Shown here in pieces: positions 8,632 through 18,617 of a stretch of 64,000 bases of DNA. This stretch comes from Bacillota bacterium (GTDB taxonomy: Bacteria > Bacillota > Clostridia > Peptostreptococcales > Acidaminobacteraceae). Where the stretch lies: the NCBI GenBank assembly GCA_020161295.1, contig JAIUOA010000010.1:30557-94556 (forward strand), written 5' to 3'. The notes under the pieces were generated by a model. It was not told the origin of the DNA. It was given only the letters and a program-made list of their open reading frames with translations, and did no database searches. The position numbers and the translations under genes are program-made. Position 1 is the stretch's first letter; every line of letters starts with the position of its first letter.

Positions 8632-9558
8632 ATGATGGAAAGTAAAACGACGATACGGGAACAAATCAGAACCAATATAGGCAAACGTAAAAATCGTACA
8701 GACCAAGTGATGCCTAAAGTGTTTCTCATGATGGCCAGTATATCCGTAATAACCACTTTAGGAATAATTTCGACTTTGGTATTTGATGCCGCGAAGTTTT
8801 TCAGTGAAGTGTCTCTGGTCGAATTTTTTAGTACAGAATTAGCCCCATTAGCAAAAGACCCAAAATTTGGCATCTTACCACTTATTAATGGTACGATTTT
8901 GTCATCGCTGATCGCCATGATGGTGGCCATTCCAGTGGGTATGGCAGCAGCCATGTACATGAGTGAGTTTGCCACTGCAAAAGTAAGAAAAATCGTTAAA
9001 CCCATAATGGAAATTCTCGCGGGAATCCCCACCATCGTTTATGGATTCTTTGCTTATTCATTTGTTACCCCCTTGTTAATGAAGCTTATTCCTACGCTGG
9101 AAGCTAAAAATGTCCTTAGTCCAGGAATTGTCATGGGCATCATGATCATCCCCATGGTAGCCTCTTTATCCGAAGATGCCATGAGTGCAGTGCCAAATGC
9201 GCTTAGAGAAGGCGCTTACGGTCTGGGATCAACAAAATTCGAAGTGACCACTAAGGTCGTCGTACCATCGGCAATATCAGGCATCATGGCTTCGTTTGTT
9301 CTGGGAATTTCCAGAGCCATCGGAGAGACCATGATCGTGGCCATCGCAAGCGGAAGCTCTAAGAATTTCACCTTCGATATCACCCAGTCCATGCAAACCA
9401 TGACAGGCTATATCGTGGAATTCACCAGCGGCGACGCGGGTAGCGGGACGACCGGCTATTACAGTTTATATGCAGTCGGTTTGCTATTGTTTATTTTCAC
9501 CTTTGTGATGAACCTTATCGCAAGGGCGATATCTAAAAAATTTAGAGAGGAGTATTAA
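8632..9558 (+). CDS. pstC: Phosphate ABC transporter permease PstC
   Basis: 308 residues from the ATG at 8632. The frame opens at 8557 inside the hairpin, so an earlier start is unlikely. Six membrane segments, with the permease loop EGAYGLGSTKFEVTTKVVVPSAISGI (about residues 194-219) that docks onto the ATPase. Partner of PstA in the membrane channel. It ends two bases before pstA. Confidence 0.92.
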   Translation: MMESKTTIREQIRTNIGKRKNRTDQVMPKVFLMMASISVITTLGIISTLVFDAAKFFSEVSLVEFFSTELAPLAKDPKFGILPLINGTILSSLIAMMVAIPVGMAAAMYMSEFATAKVRKIVKPIMEILAGIPTIVYGFFAYSFVTPLLMKLIPTLEAKNVLSPGIVMGIMIIPMVASLSEDAMSAVPNALREGAYGLGSTKFEVTTKVVVPSAISGIMASFVLGISRAIGETMIVAIASGSSKNFTFDITQSMQTMTGYIVEFTSGDAGSGTTGYYSLYAVGLLLFIFTFVMNLIARAISKKFREEY

Positions 9559-9559
9559 T

Positions 9560-10489
9560 ATGATCCTCGAACAAACCCTTAATAAAAATGAAATGAAAGA
9601 CTTAGAAAGAAATTCTAAGGTTCAAATAGACAAAAAACGGATTGAAAGACGTATTTTGATTAATAAAATAGCAAAAGTCATTTTTTCGTTATCCTTGGTG
9701 TTTGCGCTTATCGTACTGGCTATTTTACTTTATCGTATTGGATCGCAGAGCATCGGATGGCTTAATGGTGGATTTTTAACGCGTAATCTTTCCATTTTTC
9801 CAGAAAAAGCAGGCATAAAGGGAGCCATCATCGGCTCAGTCATGCTCATGATGATCGTTATCCCGGTCACATTGCTCGTGGGGGTATCGACGGCTATCTA
9901 TCTCGAAGAGTACGCAAGTAAGAGCAAGATTCAAGATTTTATCAGGATTAACATTTCCAACCTCGCCAGCGTTCCTTCCGTAATCTTCGGCCTTTTAGGA
10001 CTCGCGTTTTTCGGAAGATTGCTGAATCTGGGATCGAGTATTCTCGCTGGGGGCTTAACGCTTTCACTACTGGTTCTCCCCATCGTGGTGGTATCTAGCC
10101 AGGAAGCGATTAAAGCGGTTCCAAACTTTTTAAGAGAAGCTTCTTATGGGATGGGGGCTTCTAAATGGACGACCATACGCAAAGTGGTTTTACCTGTAGC
10201 GATTCCAGGGATCTTAACCGGCGCGATTCTTTCGATTTCACGCGCTATCGGCGAAACAGCGCCACTGGTCGTATTAGGGATTCCGGCTCTTATTATGAAA
10301 GTGCCAACCTCGATCATGGATGATTTTACAGCACTCCCGATTCAGATCTATTACTGGACACTGGACACAGTGCTCACACCCGAGTATGCAAACCTCGCAG
10401 CGGCGACGATTATCGTATTACTGGTTACGCTGTTCTTGATGAATGCCATCGCCATCATCATAAGGAACAAATCTCAAAAAAGCTATTAA
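9560..10489 (+). CDS. pstA: Phosphate ABC transporter permease PstA
   Basis: 309 residues with a cytoplasmic N-terminal stretch of about 35 charged residues and six membrane segments. The EAA-type loop [21 protein letters not shown] lies near residues 190-215. GGAG and tight spacing to pstC (one base between the genes) show translational coupling. Forms the channel with PstC and couples to PstB. Confidence 0.92.
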   Translation: MILEQTLNKNEMKDLERNSKVQIDKKRIERRILINKIAKVIFSLSLVFALIVLAILLYRIGSQSIGWLNGGFLTRNLSIFPEKAGIKGAIIGSVMLMMIVIPVTLLVGVSTAIYLEEYASKSKIQDFIRINISNLASVPSVIFGLLGLAFFGRLLNLGSSILAGGLTLSLLVLPIVVVSSQEAIKAVPNFLREASYGMGASKWTTIRKVVLPVAIPGILTGAILSISRAIGETAPLVVLGIPALIMKVPTSIMDDFTALPIQIYYWTLDTVLTPEYANLAAATIIVLLVTLFLMNAIAIIIRNKSQKSY

Positions 10490-10505
10490 CTCAAGGAGGA
10501 TAAAA

Positions 10506-11279
10506 GTGAGTCAACTTTATGATAATAAAACGGTTTATGATGTACGCGACCTCAACCTTTGGTACGGGAACGACCAAGCACTTAAAAACATCAACATGAA
10601 AATCAATAAAAACGAAGTGACCGCCATCATTGGCCCATCAGGCTGTGGTAAATCGACTTTTATTAAAACGTTAAATCGTATGATCGAAAATATACCAAGC
10701 GTGCGCACGGAAGGTGAAATCCTTTACCATGGCATCAACATTTTCGATAAGATCATGCGCGTAGAAGAACTGAGAACGCGCGTGGGGATGGTTTTCCAAA
10801 AGCCGAATCCTTTTCCGAAGTCCATTTATGAGAACGTCTTATACGGTCCTAAAATTCACGGTGTTAAAGATAAAGCGTCACTTGAAGAAATATTGGAAAC
10901 CAGTTTAAAGAGCGCCGCATTATGGGATGAAGTAAAAGATCGTCTCCATGATAACGCTTATGGCCTTTCAGGTGGTCAGCAGCAGCGTCTTTGCATCGCC
11001 AGAGCACTGGCTGTACAGCCAGATGTCATCCTGATGGATGAGCCTACATCGGCACTGGATCCTATCGCCACTGCTAAAATCGAAGAGCTGATCGATAGCC
11101 TGAAAGCGGATTATTCCATTAGTATCGTGACACACTCCATGCAACAGGCAGGTAGAATTTCTGATAAAACGGCATTCTTTTTAATGGGTGAGCTAGTGGA
11201 ATTCGGAAACACGGAAGTGATTTTCTCTAACCCTAGGGATAAAAGAACGGAAGATTACATTACTGGCCGTTTCGGTTGA
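10506..11279 (+). CDS. pstB: Phosphate ABC transporter ATPase PstB
   Basis: 257 residues. Walker [10 protein letters not shown] (about 45-53), signature LSGGQQQRL (about 157), Walker [14 protein letters not shown], and the switch histidine in [11 protein letters not shown]. The start is a GTG at 10506 with AAGGAGG just upstream. Powers phosphate import through PstCA. Confidence 0.95.
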   Translation: MSQLYDNKTVYDVRDLNLWYGNDQALKNINMKINKNEVTAIIGPSGCGKSTFIKTLNRMIENIPSVRTEGEILYHGINIFDKIMRVEELRTRVGMVFQKPNPFPKSIYENVLYGPKIHGVKDKASLEEILETSLKSAALWDEVKDRLHDNAYGLSGGQQQRLCIARALAVQPDVILMDEPTSALDPIATAKIEELIDSLKADYSISIVTHSMQQAGRISDKTAFFLMGELVEFGNTEVIFSNPRDKRTEDYITGRFG

Positions 11280-11306
11280 TTAATTATGAAAATAAGGAGT
11301 ATTTAG

Positions 11307-11963
11307 ATGAGAGCACCGCTTGAAAATGAATTGAGATCGATCCAAGTCGATATCATCAGAATGGGCACCTTAATCGAAAAAACCATAGAAGACACCATCA
11401 ATGCGTTGGTAAACAGGGATTTGAACCTCGCACAAACCATCGCCGCAAACGACGACCAGTTCGACCAAATGGAGCTGGAAATCGAAAACAAATGCATCTA
11501 CCTCATCGCACGTCAGCAGCCTGTGGCATCCGACCTTAGAAAGATTTTTTCTGTGGTGAAAATCGTCACGGACCTCGAGCGCATCGCAGATCACTGTCAG
11601 GACATCTCCAAGCTTACCATCGATCTCGCAAAAAAGGAGTATGTTAAGCCTTTGGTGGACATCCCTAAGATGGCGAAGCAAGTGAAGGACATGGTCCGTA
11701 TGACCATCGACTGTTATATTGATCAGGATGTGGAAAAAAGCAAGGCAGTCTGCGCATCGGATGACATCGTGGATGATTTCTTTAAGGTTATCGTCGATGA
11801 TCTTGAACTGGTCATGAAGCAAAAACCAGATGAGGTTAAACAGTGCATGGACTTCATGATGATTGCTAAGTATCTCGAGCGCATGGCGGATCATGCCACT
11901 AACGTCGCTGAGTGGGTAATCTACAGTGTTGAAGGCACTCATTTCGAAGGAAACAACTCGTAA
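11307..11963 (+). CDS. phoU: Phosphate regulon modulator PhoU
   Basis: 218 residues forming two three-helix repeats, each with the acidic metal-binding motif seen as VTDLERIADHCQDI (about 88-101) and KYLERMADHATNV (about 189-201). Last gene of the pst operon, 27 bases after pstB. In known systems PhoU connects Pst transport state to PhoR and keeps the regulon off when phosphate is ample. A terminator follows. Confidence 0.93.
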   Translation: MRAPLENELRSIQVDIIRMGTLIEKTIEDTINALVNRDLNLAQTIAANDDQFDQMELEIENKCIYLIARQQPVASDLRKIFSVVKIVTDLERIADHCQDISKLTIDLAKKEYVKPLVDIPKMAKQVKDMVRMTIDCYIDQDVEKSKAVCASDDIVDDFFKVIVDDLELVMKQKPDEVKQCMDFMMIAKYLERMADHATNVAEWVIYSVEGTHFEGNNS

Positions 11964-12011
11964 TCGTCAGGAACACCCTAACAAACCATCATATCCTTCT
12001 CTATAAGGATT

Positions 12012-12049
12012 GCAGTAAGGCCAACTTTCGGCTTTACTGCATTTTTTTT
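12012..12049 (+). terminator. Terminator of the pst-phoU operon
   Basis: GCAGTAAGGCC (12012-12022) pairs with GGCTTTACTGC (12030-12040), with one G-U pair, then eight T. Confidence 0.9.
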
Positions 12050-12129
12050 GAGAATCATTATCGCGGATTGATGATGGAAATGCCGCGAGTATGATATAAT
12101 AATTTTAATATGGAAATTTCGAGGGTCGA

Positions 12130-13278
12130 ATGAGCATTTATTTAGATAATGGCGCAACAAGCTACCCTAAACCACCTGAGGTCGTGGCTGCAGTCACCGA
12201 CGCGCTGACGAACTATCCAGGGAGTTTAGGCCGTAGTCATTCAAAAACCATGAGTCAACTGGAGCATCGCCTGTATGATATCCGTATGGCGATCGCGAAC
12301 CTGTTTAAAATGAATAACGCTGACCATGTGGTCTTTACGCGTAACGTCACGGAAAGCCTAAACCTCGTGATCCAGGGGTTTTTAGAACCAGGAGATGAGG
12401 TGGTCATCAGCTCGCTTGAGCACAACGCCGTGGTCAGGCCGCTTGAAGCACTTAAGCATCTTGGCGTTCAAACCATCATCATTCCGAATGACCACCATGG
12501 GCAAATCGATATGGAGCAGTTGGAGAAAGTACTGAAAACCTTACCGAAGCTGATGGTCATCAATCACGTATCAAACGTCACGGGTGACATTCAGAATTTG
12601 GAAGCGGTGGCTGAACTTGCCGCGCAATACGAGGTGCCACTGGTCGTCGATGCGGCGCAGTCGGCTGGAATTCTGCCCGTCGATATGCTCGCGCTTTCGC
12701 TTTCTGCGGTGGCATTTACCGGGCATAAGACACTCATGGGGCCGCAGGGCATCGGAGGGCTTGTACTCTCCAAACCCTTTGCTAAACGCCTTAGACCGCT
12801 GGTTTATGGCGGAACGGGGAGTCTATCGGAGTATTTTGAGCAGCCGACTTTGATGCCTGACAAATTTGAATCGGGTACACAGAACCTACCGGGCATTTTA
12901 GGACTTGGCGCTGGCATTGATTTTCTTAGACGCATCACACCTGAGGTTATTTTAGAGCATGAAAGAAAGCTAATCTCATTGCTTCAAGCGGGGGTATCAA
13001 ATCTTTCCCATATTCGAATCATAGGTAATCCAGATTCACATAAGCGCTTAGGGGTCTTGTCGCTTGATTTTTCTCAGGATGACAATTCTAGAATCGCCCA
13101 TGCGCTTAGCAAAAATTATGAAATCGCCACCAGGGTAGGTTTACACTGCGCACCGCTAGCCCATAAGAGCTACGGAACATTCTCATCAGGTACTGTAAGA
13201 TTCAGCACTTCCTATTTCAACACTGAAGAGGACATATTAAATACCATTAAGGCTATTAACGAGATCATAAAGGATTAA
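12130..13278 (+). CDS. Class V aminotransferase, cysteine desulfurase-like
   Basis: 382 residues of the PLP fold type I. Lys200 in FTGHKTLMGPQGIGG is the Schiff-base lysine, and Cys near residue 342 in GLHCAPLAHK is the probable sulfur-accepting cysteine. This pairing marks the SufS/CsdA-like desulfurase subfamily found in clostridia. It should release sulfur from cysteine as a bound persulfide. No scaffold or suf genes are adjacent, so the acceptor pathway is unclear. An extended -10 (TGATATAAT ending at 12100) lies upstream; the start is preceded by GAGGG. Confidence 0.85.
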   Translation: MSIYLDNGATSYPKPPEVVAAVTDALTNYPGSLGRSHSKTMSQLEHRLYDIRMAIANLFKMNNADHVVFTRNVTESLNLVIQGFLEPGDEVVISSLEHNAVVRPLEALKHLGVQTIIIPNDHHGQIDMEQLEKVLKTLPKLMVINHVSNVTGDIQNLEAVAELAAQYEVPLVVDAAQSAGILPVDMLALSLSAVAFTGHKTLMGPQGIGGLVLSKPFAKRLRPLVYGGTGSLSEYFEQPTLMPDKFESGTQNLPGILGLGAGIDFLRRITPEVILEHERKLISLLQAGVSNLSHIRIIGNPDSHKRLGVLSLDFSQDDNSRIAHALSKNYEIATRVGLHCAPLAHKSYGTFSSGTVRFSTSYFNTEEDILNTIKAINEIIKD

Positions 13279-13317
13279 GTTTTTTCCGCTATTTTCCATA
13301 TGAGTCAGGGGGGACAC

Positions 13318-14742
13318 ATGTCAGAGAATCGCCGTTGGTCAATTGATTTAGAAGAAGCATATGAGATCATTATCAAAAGCAATCTGGTCATATTCAAGTG
13401 GACACTTTCAGAAGAAGTGCCCACAGATTTCGTGTCAGAAAACATCGACATGTTCGGCTATACACCTGAGGATTTCTATACGGGCCCGCTTAAGGACTAT
13501 TGGGATTTCGTTCATCCGGAAGATAGGGCACGGGTTAAAGGCCAACTTTACTATGCGCGCGCGCACGGGTCAGATAGCTATAAGAATCAATATCGGGTGC
13601 TCTGTAAAAATGGTGACATCAAATGGGTTGAGGAGTGGGTAATTCACGAGCGCGATCCTGAAGGTCGACTCATGCATGAACGCGGCATACTCCATGAAAT
13701 TACCGAGATGAAACGCGCTGAGGAGCGAATCCAGTTTTTATCTGAACACGATCCGCTTACGGGACTTTGGAACCGACTATACTACGATGCTAGAATAGCG
13801 GAGCTGGAGAAAAACGGCGAGAGTGGTGTCGGCGTCATCATCGGCGATATTAACGGCCTTAAGATGGTGAACGACGCCTATGGACATAAGGTAGGCGATC
13901 AGATGCTAGTCGCCACCGCCGAGGTGCTGAAGCAAATTTTTCAAAGGCCTGACGACGTCATCGCCAGACTAAGTGGCGATGAGTTCGCCATCATTACGAA
14001 AAGTCGCAATGTGGCACACCTGTTGGATAAAATTTACGTGGCATGCCGCAATTTGACGCAGTTTCCATTTGAAGTGAACCTCTCTTTAGGTTATGCGGTC
14101 AGAAAAAAAGCGTCGGTATCCATGGATAGCGTTTTCAGAGAAGCGGATTACGCCATGTACAGGCATAAGCTCAACCGTTCGCGAAAAATTAAGCGCGATA
14201 TGATCACCGCCTTAAAAAGACAGCTGGAACTAAAATCCATCGAAACGGCGACTCATTCTTCAAGAATGGTTGAAATGGCTGAAAAAGTGGGTAAATATAT
14301 GATGTTAAATACGTCCTTAATGGAAGAACTGCTAATGGCCGTGGAGATGCATGACATTGGCATGGTTTCCATTGATAATCAGCTGTTGGATAAACCGACG
14401 CGACTTACGGAAGCAGAGCTGAAGGAGATCAGAAAGCATACGGAAATCGGCTATCATTTACTAGTGGCCTCTCCTAACATGGCAGGCATAGCAGAGTACG
14501 TTTTATCCCATCATGAGAATTATGATGGCACAGGCTATCCTCAAGGCTTAAAAGAGAGTGAAATCCCTATGCTGTCCAGATTGATTTCCGTCATCGACAG
14601 CTATGAAGCCATGACACATCGGCGGCCGTACCGCGAAGCGTTGACGCATGAGCAAGCGCTCGAGGAGCTGATGTCGCTTGCCGGCTCCAAGTACGACCCT
14701 GAGATCGTCAAAGCGTTTATAAGTGCCATGAAAACCAATTAG
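13318..14742 (+). CDS. PAS-GGDEF-HD-GYP sensor protein for cyclic di-GMP
   Basis: 474 residues. PAS/PAC (about 10-130), ending in RGILHEITEMKRAEERIQFL. GGDEF domain (about 140-290) with HDPLTGLWNR and the active-site form SGDEF. HD-GYP domain (about 300-470) with MHDIGMV, KHTEIGYHLL and HHENYDGTGYPQGL. It therefore carries both cyclase-like and phosphodiesterase-like halves; whether both work is unknown. The start is chosen at 13318 because AGGGGGG lies just before it; an earlier ATG at 13300 has none. A PilZ gene follows after nine bases, consistent with a local c-di-GMP circuit. Confidence 0.9.
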   Translation: MSENRRWSIDLEEAYEIIIKSNLVIFKWTLSEEVPTDFVSENIDMFGYTPEDFYTGPLKDYWDFVHPEDRARVKGQLYYARAHGSDSYKNQYRVLCKNGDIKWVEEWVIHERDPEGRLMHERGILHEITEMKRAEERIQFLSEHDPLTGLWNRLYYDARIAELEKNGESGVGVIIGDINGLKMVNDAYGHKVGDQMLVATAEVLKQIFQRPDDVIARLSGDEFAIITKSRNVAHLLDKIYVACRNLTQFPFEVNLSLGYAVRKKASVSMDSVFREADYAMYRHKLNRSRKIKRDMITALKRQLELKSIETATHSSRMVEMAEKVGKYMMLNTSLMEELLMAVEMHDIGMVSIDNQLLDKPTRLTEAELKEIRKHTEIGYHLLVASPNMAGIAEYVLSHHENYDGTGYPQGLKESEIPMLSRLISVIDSYEAMTHRRPYREALTHEQALEELMSLAGSKYDPEIVKAFISAMKTN

Positions 14743-14751
14743 GAAGGGGGC

Positions 14752-15105
14752 ATGTTTGTGGAAAGAAGACGCGAGAAACGGATTAGCAATCTAGGCGTCA
14801 TTGAGTCCTATAATTTTCATACATCAAGTCATGACGTCGTGATCAACTCGCCGCTTGAGATTTCGCTAATCGATATCTCTGTGGGAGGCTTAGGGATCAA
14901 GTCCAGCAGTCCTCTTGAAACGGATACGACATTGAGTCTGGCGATAGAAGTGGAATCCATCAACCATGTGGTCATCGGCCGTGTGGTCTGGTGCCGACTG
15001 GAAGAGGATGTCTATAATTGTGGTTTAAAGCTGATTTACATGCCAGGGGAGCTTCACGATTTTCTTGAGCGTATCGTAGATCAGGAAAACAAATACATCA
15101 ACTAA
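14752..15105 (+). CDS. PilZ domain protein, c-di-GMP receptor
   Basis: 117 residues, a single PilZ domain. Both nucleotide-binding motifs are present: RREKR at residues 6-10 (RxxxR) and DISVGG at 41-46 (DxSxxG). GGAAGGGGG precedes the start. It directly follows the PAS-GGDEF-HD-GYP gene and probably reads out its product. The downstream target is not evident from neighbours. Confidence 0.88.
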   Translation: MFVERRREKRISNLGVIESYNFHTSSHDVVINSPLEISLIDISVGGLGIKSSSPLETDTTLSLAIEVESINHVVIGRVVWCRLEEDVYNCGLKLIYMPGELHDFLERIVDQENKYIN

Positions 15106-15122
15106 GTGATGCAGGAGGAAAC

Positions 15123-16901
15123 ATGAAAAGAGAAGAAATCGGAGTAGCTTATCAATGGGATTTGACAGATTTATTTGTAAATGACGATGCTTGGGAGATG
15201 ACCTTTAACGAGGTAAAAGCACTGGCTGAAGCGTTTAAAATGTTTAAGGGTCAGTTGACCGAAAGTCCTGAGAACCTTATTAAAGCGTTCGAGGCGCAAG
15301 AGCATTTATCAAGAAAGTTAATGAATGTCATAACCTATGCTAGACTCAAGCAAGATGAAAATACAAAAAATGCCACTTACCAGGCGTTGGTTGCCCGTTC
15401 TGAGAGCTTGATGACAGAAGTAGGCGAAATCACTGCATTTATGGTTCCTGAAATCTTGACCTTATCCGAAGACACGATAAAAGAATGGCTTGCACATCCT
15501 GAGTTAAAACTTTATGCGAAATATTTGGATAATCTCTTTAGAGGAAAGGCGCACACACTCACAGAAGAAATGGAAGCGATGCTCGCACAGGTTGAAGAAA
15601 TTGGGTCGACGCCGATCAATGCTTACGGGATGCTCCTAAATGCCGATATGACATTTGAAGATGCCATCGATTCAAATGGAGAAGCGCATAAGCTCACGAA
15701 CGGCAGCTATATTTCACTGCTCATGTCCACTGACCGCGTTCTTAGAGAGGATGCCTTTAACAAGTTCTATAAGGTTTACTCAGCGCATATCAACACCATT
15801 TCATCGCTCATGCAAAGTGAAGTGAAAAAGAATGTTTTCTTCAGCAAAGTAAGAAAATATCCTTCGGCGCGTGAAGCGGCTCTATTTGAGAATAAAATTC
15901 CCGCCTCTGTGCCTGATAAGTTAATCGAAGCGGTTAATAACAATTTAGAGACTTTCTACAAATACATGAAACTTAGAAAGCGGGTATTGGGCGTAGAGGA
16001 GCTCCATCTCTATGATATCTATACGCCGATAATCAAAGATGTGGCGTTCCCTATAGAATATGATGAAGCAAAAGATCACGTTATCGAAGCGCTCGGTGCA
16101 CTGGGAAGCGCGTATCAAGATGTAGTCAAATCAGCCTTTGATCAGCGATGGATCGACGTCTATGAAAACGAAGGGAAGCGTAGCGGTGCGTACTCATGGG
16201 GCACCTATGATTCTAAGCCCTATATTTTGCTTAATCATAAACCGAACCTGGACAGCATGTTTACCCTTGCGCATGAGATGGGCCATTCGATGCATAGCTA
16301 CCTGACGAGAAAGCATCAGCCTTATGTCTATGGCAACTATTCGATTTTCGTGGCTGAAGTGGCATCGACCACGAATGAAGCTTTGCTAAACGATTACCTG
16401 CTGAAGACGATTCAGGATCCTGGTAAGCGCAAGTACATTCTCAACCATTATCTGGAGCAGTTTAGAGGCACGATTTTCAGACAGACGATGTTTGCTGAGT
16501 TTGAAAGGGATATTCACGCCCATGTGGAAAATGGAGGCGCATTAACAGCAGATTTCATGTGTGAGCACTACATGAACCTGAATAAAAAATACTTTGGACC
16601 AGACGTGGTCATCGACGAGGCCATCAAGTATGAATGGTCACGTATCCCGCACATGTACTATAATTTTTATGTCTACCAATACGCCACTGGTTTTTCAGCA
16701 GCGATTTCACTTGCTGATCAAATTTTAAAAGAAGGTCAAACGGCAATCGATCGCTACTTAGCGTTCCTTTCCAGTGGTTCCATGGATTATCCAATCGATA
16801 TTCTCAGACTTGCGGGAGCAGATATGGAAACCCCTGCGCCAGTTGAAGGCGCCCTTCGCGTGTTCAAAGCGGTGGTTGACGAATTGGATGCCTTGCTTTA
16901 A
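15123..16901 (+). CDS. pepF: Oligoendopeptidase F (M3B)
   Basis: 592 residues, the normal length for PepF. Zinc site HEMGH with His384, Glu385 and His388 (LAHEMGHSMHSY), and the third ligand glutamate near residue 410 in AEVASTTNEALL. Cytoplasmic metallopeptidase degrading short peptides. AGGAGG precedes the ATG. It starts 17 bases after the PilZ gene, so it may be cotranscribed, with no obvious functional link. Confidence 0.93.
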   Translation: MKREEIGVAYQWDLTDLFVNDDAWEMTFNEVKALAEAFKMFKGQLTESPENLIKAFEAQEHLSRKLMNVITYARLKQDENTKNATYQALVARSESLMTEVGEITAFMVPEILTLSEDTIKEWLAHPELKLYAKYLDNLFRGKAHTLTEEMEAMLAQVEEIGSTPINAYGMLLNADMTFEDAIDSNGEAHKLTNGSYISLLMSTDRVLREDAFNKFYKVYSAHINTISSLMQSEVKKNVFFSKVRKYPSAREAALFENKIPASVPDKLIEAVNNNLETFYKYMKLRKRVLGVEELHLYDIYTPIIKDVAFPIEYDEAKDHVIEALGALGSAYQDVVKSAFDQRWIDVYENEGKRSGAYSWGTYDSKPYILLNHKPNLDSMFTLAHEMGHSMHSYLTRKHQPYVYGNYSIFVAEVASTTNEALLNDYLLKTIQDPGKRKYILNHYLEQFRGTIFRQTMFAEFERDIHAHVENGGALTADFMCEHYMNLNKKYFGPDVVIDEAIKYEWSRIPHMYYNFYVYQYATGFSAAISLADQILKEGQTAIDRYLAFLSSGSMDYPIDILRLAGADMETPAPVEGALRVFKAVVDELDALL

Positions 16902-16918
16902 AATGGAAATGCTACGGT

Positions 16919-17016
16919 AACAGAGTAGGCAAAATGCGTTAAGTGTTAAGGAATGGGAAGTTGTCCTTAAACGAAAGACCCTTAGGGGTCTGCGATATTT
17001 TGCTGCGTCCGCTGTT
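16919..17016 (+). promoter_or_regulatory. THF (tetrahydrofolate) riboswitch
   Basis: The stretch carries the conserved THF-riboswitch core in order: a closing stem of AACAG (16919-16923) with CTGTT (17012-17016), GCGTTAAGTG, GAATGGGA-GTTGTC, then GCGATATTTTGCTGCGTCCGCT. It lies 65 bases before folT, the gene type this riboswitch class controls. The identification comes from recalled consensus, not from a covariance search. Confidence 0.85.
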
Positions 17017-17080
17017 GCATTATTATGCTGCCTCGATAGTAATGTAATAGTAGGAATTTACATTTGAAAGGAGCATAAGA

Positions 17081-17848
17081 ATGCAAGCACAAAAAACGAA
17101 AAAGCCCTTAAAGACTTCAGTGATCGTTAAGGCGGCCTTGTTGGCGACTGTGAGTATCGTATTGACGCGTTTTTTATCGTTGATGTTGATGCTCGGTGGT
17201 CTTCCAGCGCTTAGAGTCGGATTTGGTAGTATTCCACTGATCATGTCGGGGATGATGTTTGGACCTCTCGTAGGAGGCTTGACAGGCGTCGTCGCGGATT
17301 TAGCCGGATTTTTGATCAATCCGATGGATGGCACATTTTTCCCTGGTTTTACGCTCACCGCTGCGCTTTATGGTGTGATTTCAGGGGTGTTGTTTAAAAA
17401 CTTAAAAATCCACCAATTAAAAATCAATTTCAATCTCGTCAATGCGGTGGTTATGGCTGCGTTTGGCGTGGGACTCTTCTTCCTGATGTTCAGTACGGAT
17501 GTGCTGTCTTTCGAAGGGGGAAAAGCGGTGTTTAATGACACGAGTGCTTTACCGATGATTGTTTTGATGATTCTCGTAACCGCATTGTTTATCGTGATTC
17601 CGTTTATCATGTCTGCGAAATTCAAAGACAAGACTCAAAAAATCGCTTTTGATAAAATTGCGTTTGCCGTAAACTTGACCTATGTGATCAATGCACTGGC
17701 ACTGAACACATTATGGCTTTCAATCATGTTTGATAAAGGATTTCTAGTGTTTTTACCAGGGCGTGTCGTAGCGGCCGTGGTGACGATTCCAGTCTATACC
17801 ATCATCATTTATACTCTCGGCCGATTCATCGACCTTTCAGGAGAATAA
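17081..17848 (+). CDS. folT: Folate ECF transporter S component FolT
   Basis: 255 residues with six hydrophobic segments. The N-terminal segment TRFLSLMLMLGGLPALRVGFGSIPLI followed by GPLVGGLTGVVADLAGFL is typical of folate S components. Substrate assignment is strengthened by the THF riboswitch upstream. The energising EcfA/EcfT subunits are not in the window, as usual for shared ECF modules. AAAGGAG precedes the start and a terminator follows. Confidence 0.9.
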   Translation: MQAQKTKKPLKTSVIVKAALLATVSIVLTRFLSLMLMLGGLPALRVGFGSIPLIMSGMMFGPLVGGLTGVVADLAGFLINPMDGTFFPGFTLTAALYGVISGVLFKNLKIHQLKINFNLVNAVVMAAFGVGLFFLMFSTDVLSFEGGKAVFNDTSALPMIVLMILVTALFIVIPFIMSAKFKDKTQKIAFDKIAFAVNLTYVINALALNTLWLSIMFDKGFLVFLPGRVVAAVVTIPVYTIIIYTLGRFIDLSGE

Positions 17849-17858
17849 TTTAAAGTTA

Positions 17859-17902
17859 AACCGCACATATGTCAGGCAGCCTATGTGCGGTTTTATTTTT
17901 TT
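17859..17902 (+). terminator. Terminator after folT
   Basis: AACCGCACATA (17859-17869) pairs with TATGTGCGGTT (17882-17892), followed by a T-rich tail. Confidence 0.9.
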
Positions 17903-17966
17903 GAAAAGCGCATAATTTTTCAAAAGGGATATGTTATAATGAAGTTTGAAAAGTGAGGTCTTGTAG

Positions 17967-18617
17967 ATGCTTTCAAAAAAACAAGTTGCGGAGATTGTGG
18001 ATATTCTAGAGACGCTCTACCCTGATGCTCAGGCGGAGCTGGATTTCAAATCGCCCTTTGAGCTGCTGATCGCGGTCATTTTAAGTGCCCAGTGCACGGA
18101 TGTTCGGGTGAATCAAGTGACGAAGGTCTTATTTGAGGTTGCTGGAACGGCTGAAAAGCTTGCAAATTTGCCCATTGAAGAAATTGAAGAAATCATTAAA
18201 CCCTGTGGTTTATATAAAACGAAGGCGAAAAACATTAAAGAAACGTCCTATCAAATCGCGACACATCATAACGGACAGGTACCTAGCCAGCACGAGGTGT
18301 TAATTACACTGCCAGGCGTCGGTAGAAAAACCGCCAATGTAGTGGTGAGCAACGCCTTTGATACCCCCGCCATCGCAGTGGATACGCATGTGTTCCGAGT
18401 TGCGAACCGCATCGGGCTTTCGAAGGCTAAAAATGTGGAAGACACCGAAGAACAACTGATGAAGCGCATTGAAAAGTCGCGTTGGACGAAAGCCCATCAC
18501 CTATTAATATTTCATGGCAGAAGGGTATGTAAAGCGAGAGGCCCGGTTTGCAGCAGTTGCCCACTGACGGGCGTCTGTGATTACTATAAAAAACACGTTC
18601 AGGAGAAGACACGATGA
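17967..18617 (+). CDS. nth: Endonuclease III
   Basis: 216 residues. Helix-hairpin-helix LPGVGRKTANVV with catalytic Lys121, catalytic Asp139 in AVDTHVFR, and a C-terminal [4Fe-4S] cluster pattern C-x6-C-x2-C-x5-C (from VCKARGPVCSSCPLTGVC). Removes oxidised pyrimidines in base-excision repair. An extended -10 (TGTTATAAT, ending at 17940) lies upstream. Its stop overlaps the start of the next gene (ATGA). Confidence 0.95.
   Translation: MLSKKQVAEIVDILETLYPDAQAELDFKSPFELLIAVILSAQCTDVRVNQVTKVLFEVAGTAEKLANLPIEEIEEIIKPCGLYKTKAKNIKETSYQIATHHNGQVPSQHEVLITLPGVGRKTANVVVSNAFDTPAIAVDTHVFRVANRIGLSKAKNVEDTEEQLMKRIEKSRWTKAHHLLIFHGRRVCKARGPVCSSCPLTGVCDYYKKHVQEKTR

Noticed and set aside
11370..11942. 190-codon open frame antisense to phoU
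   Set aside because: Mirror of a clear phoU gene; composition follows the reverse complement of its codons.
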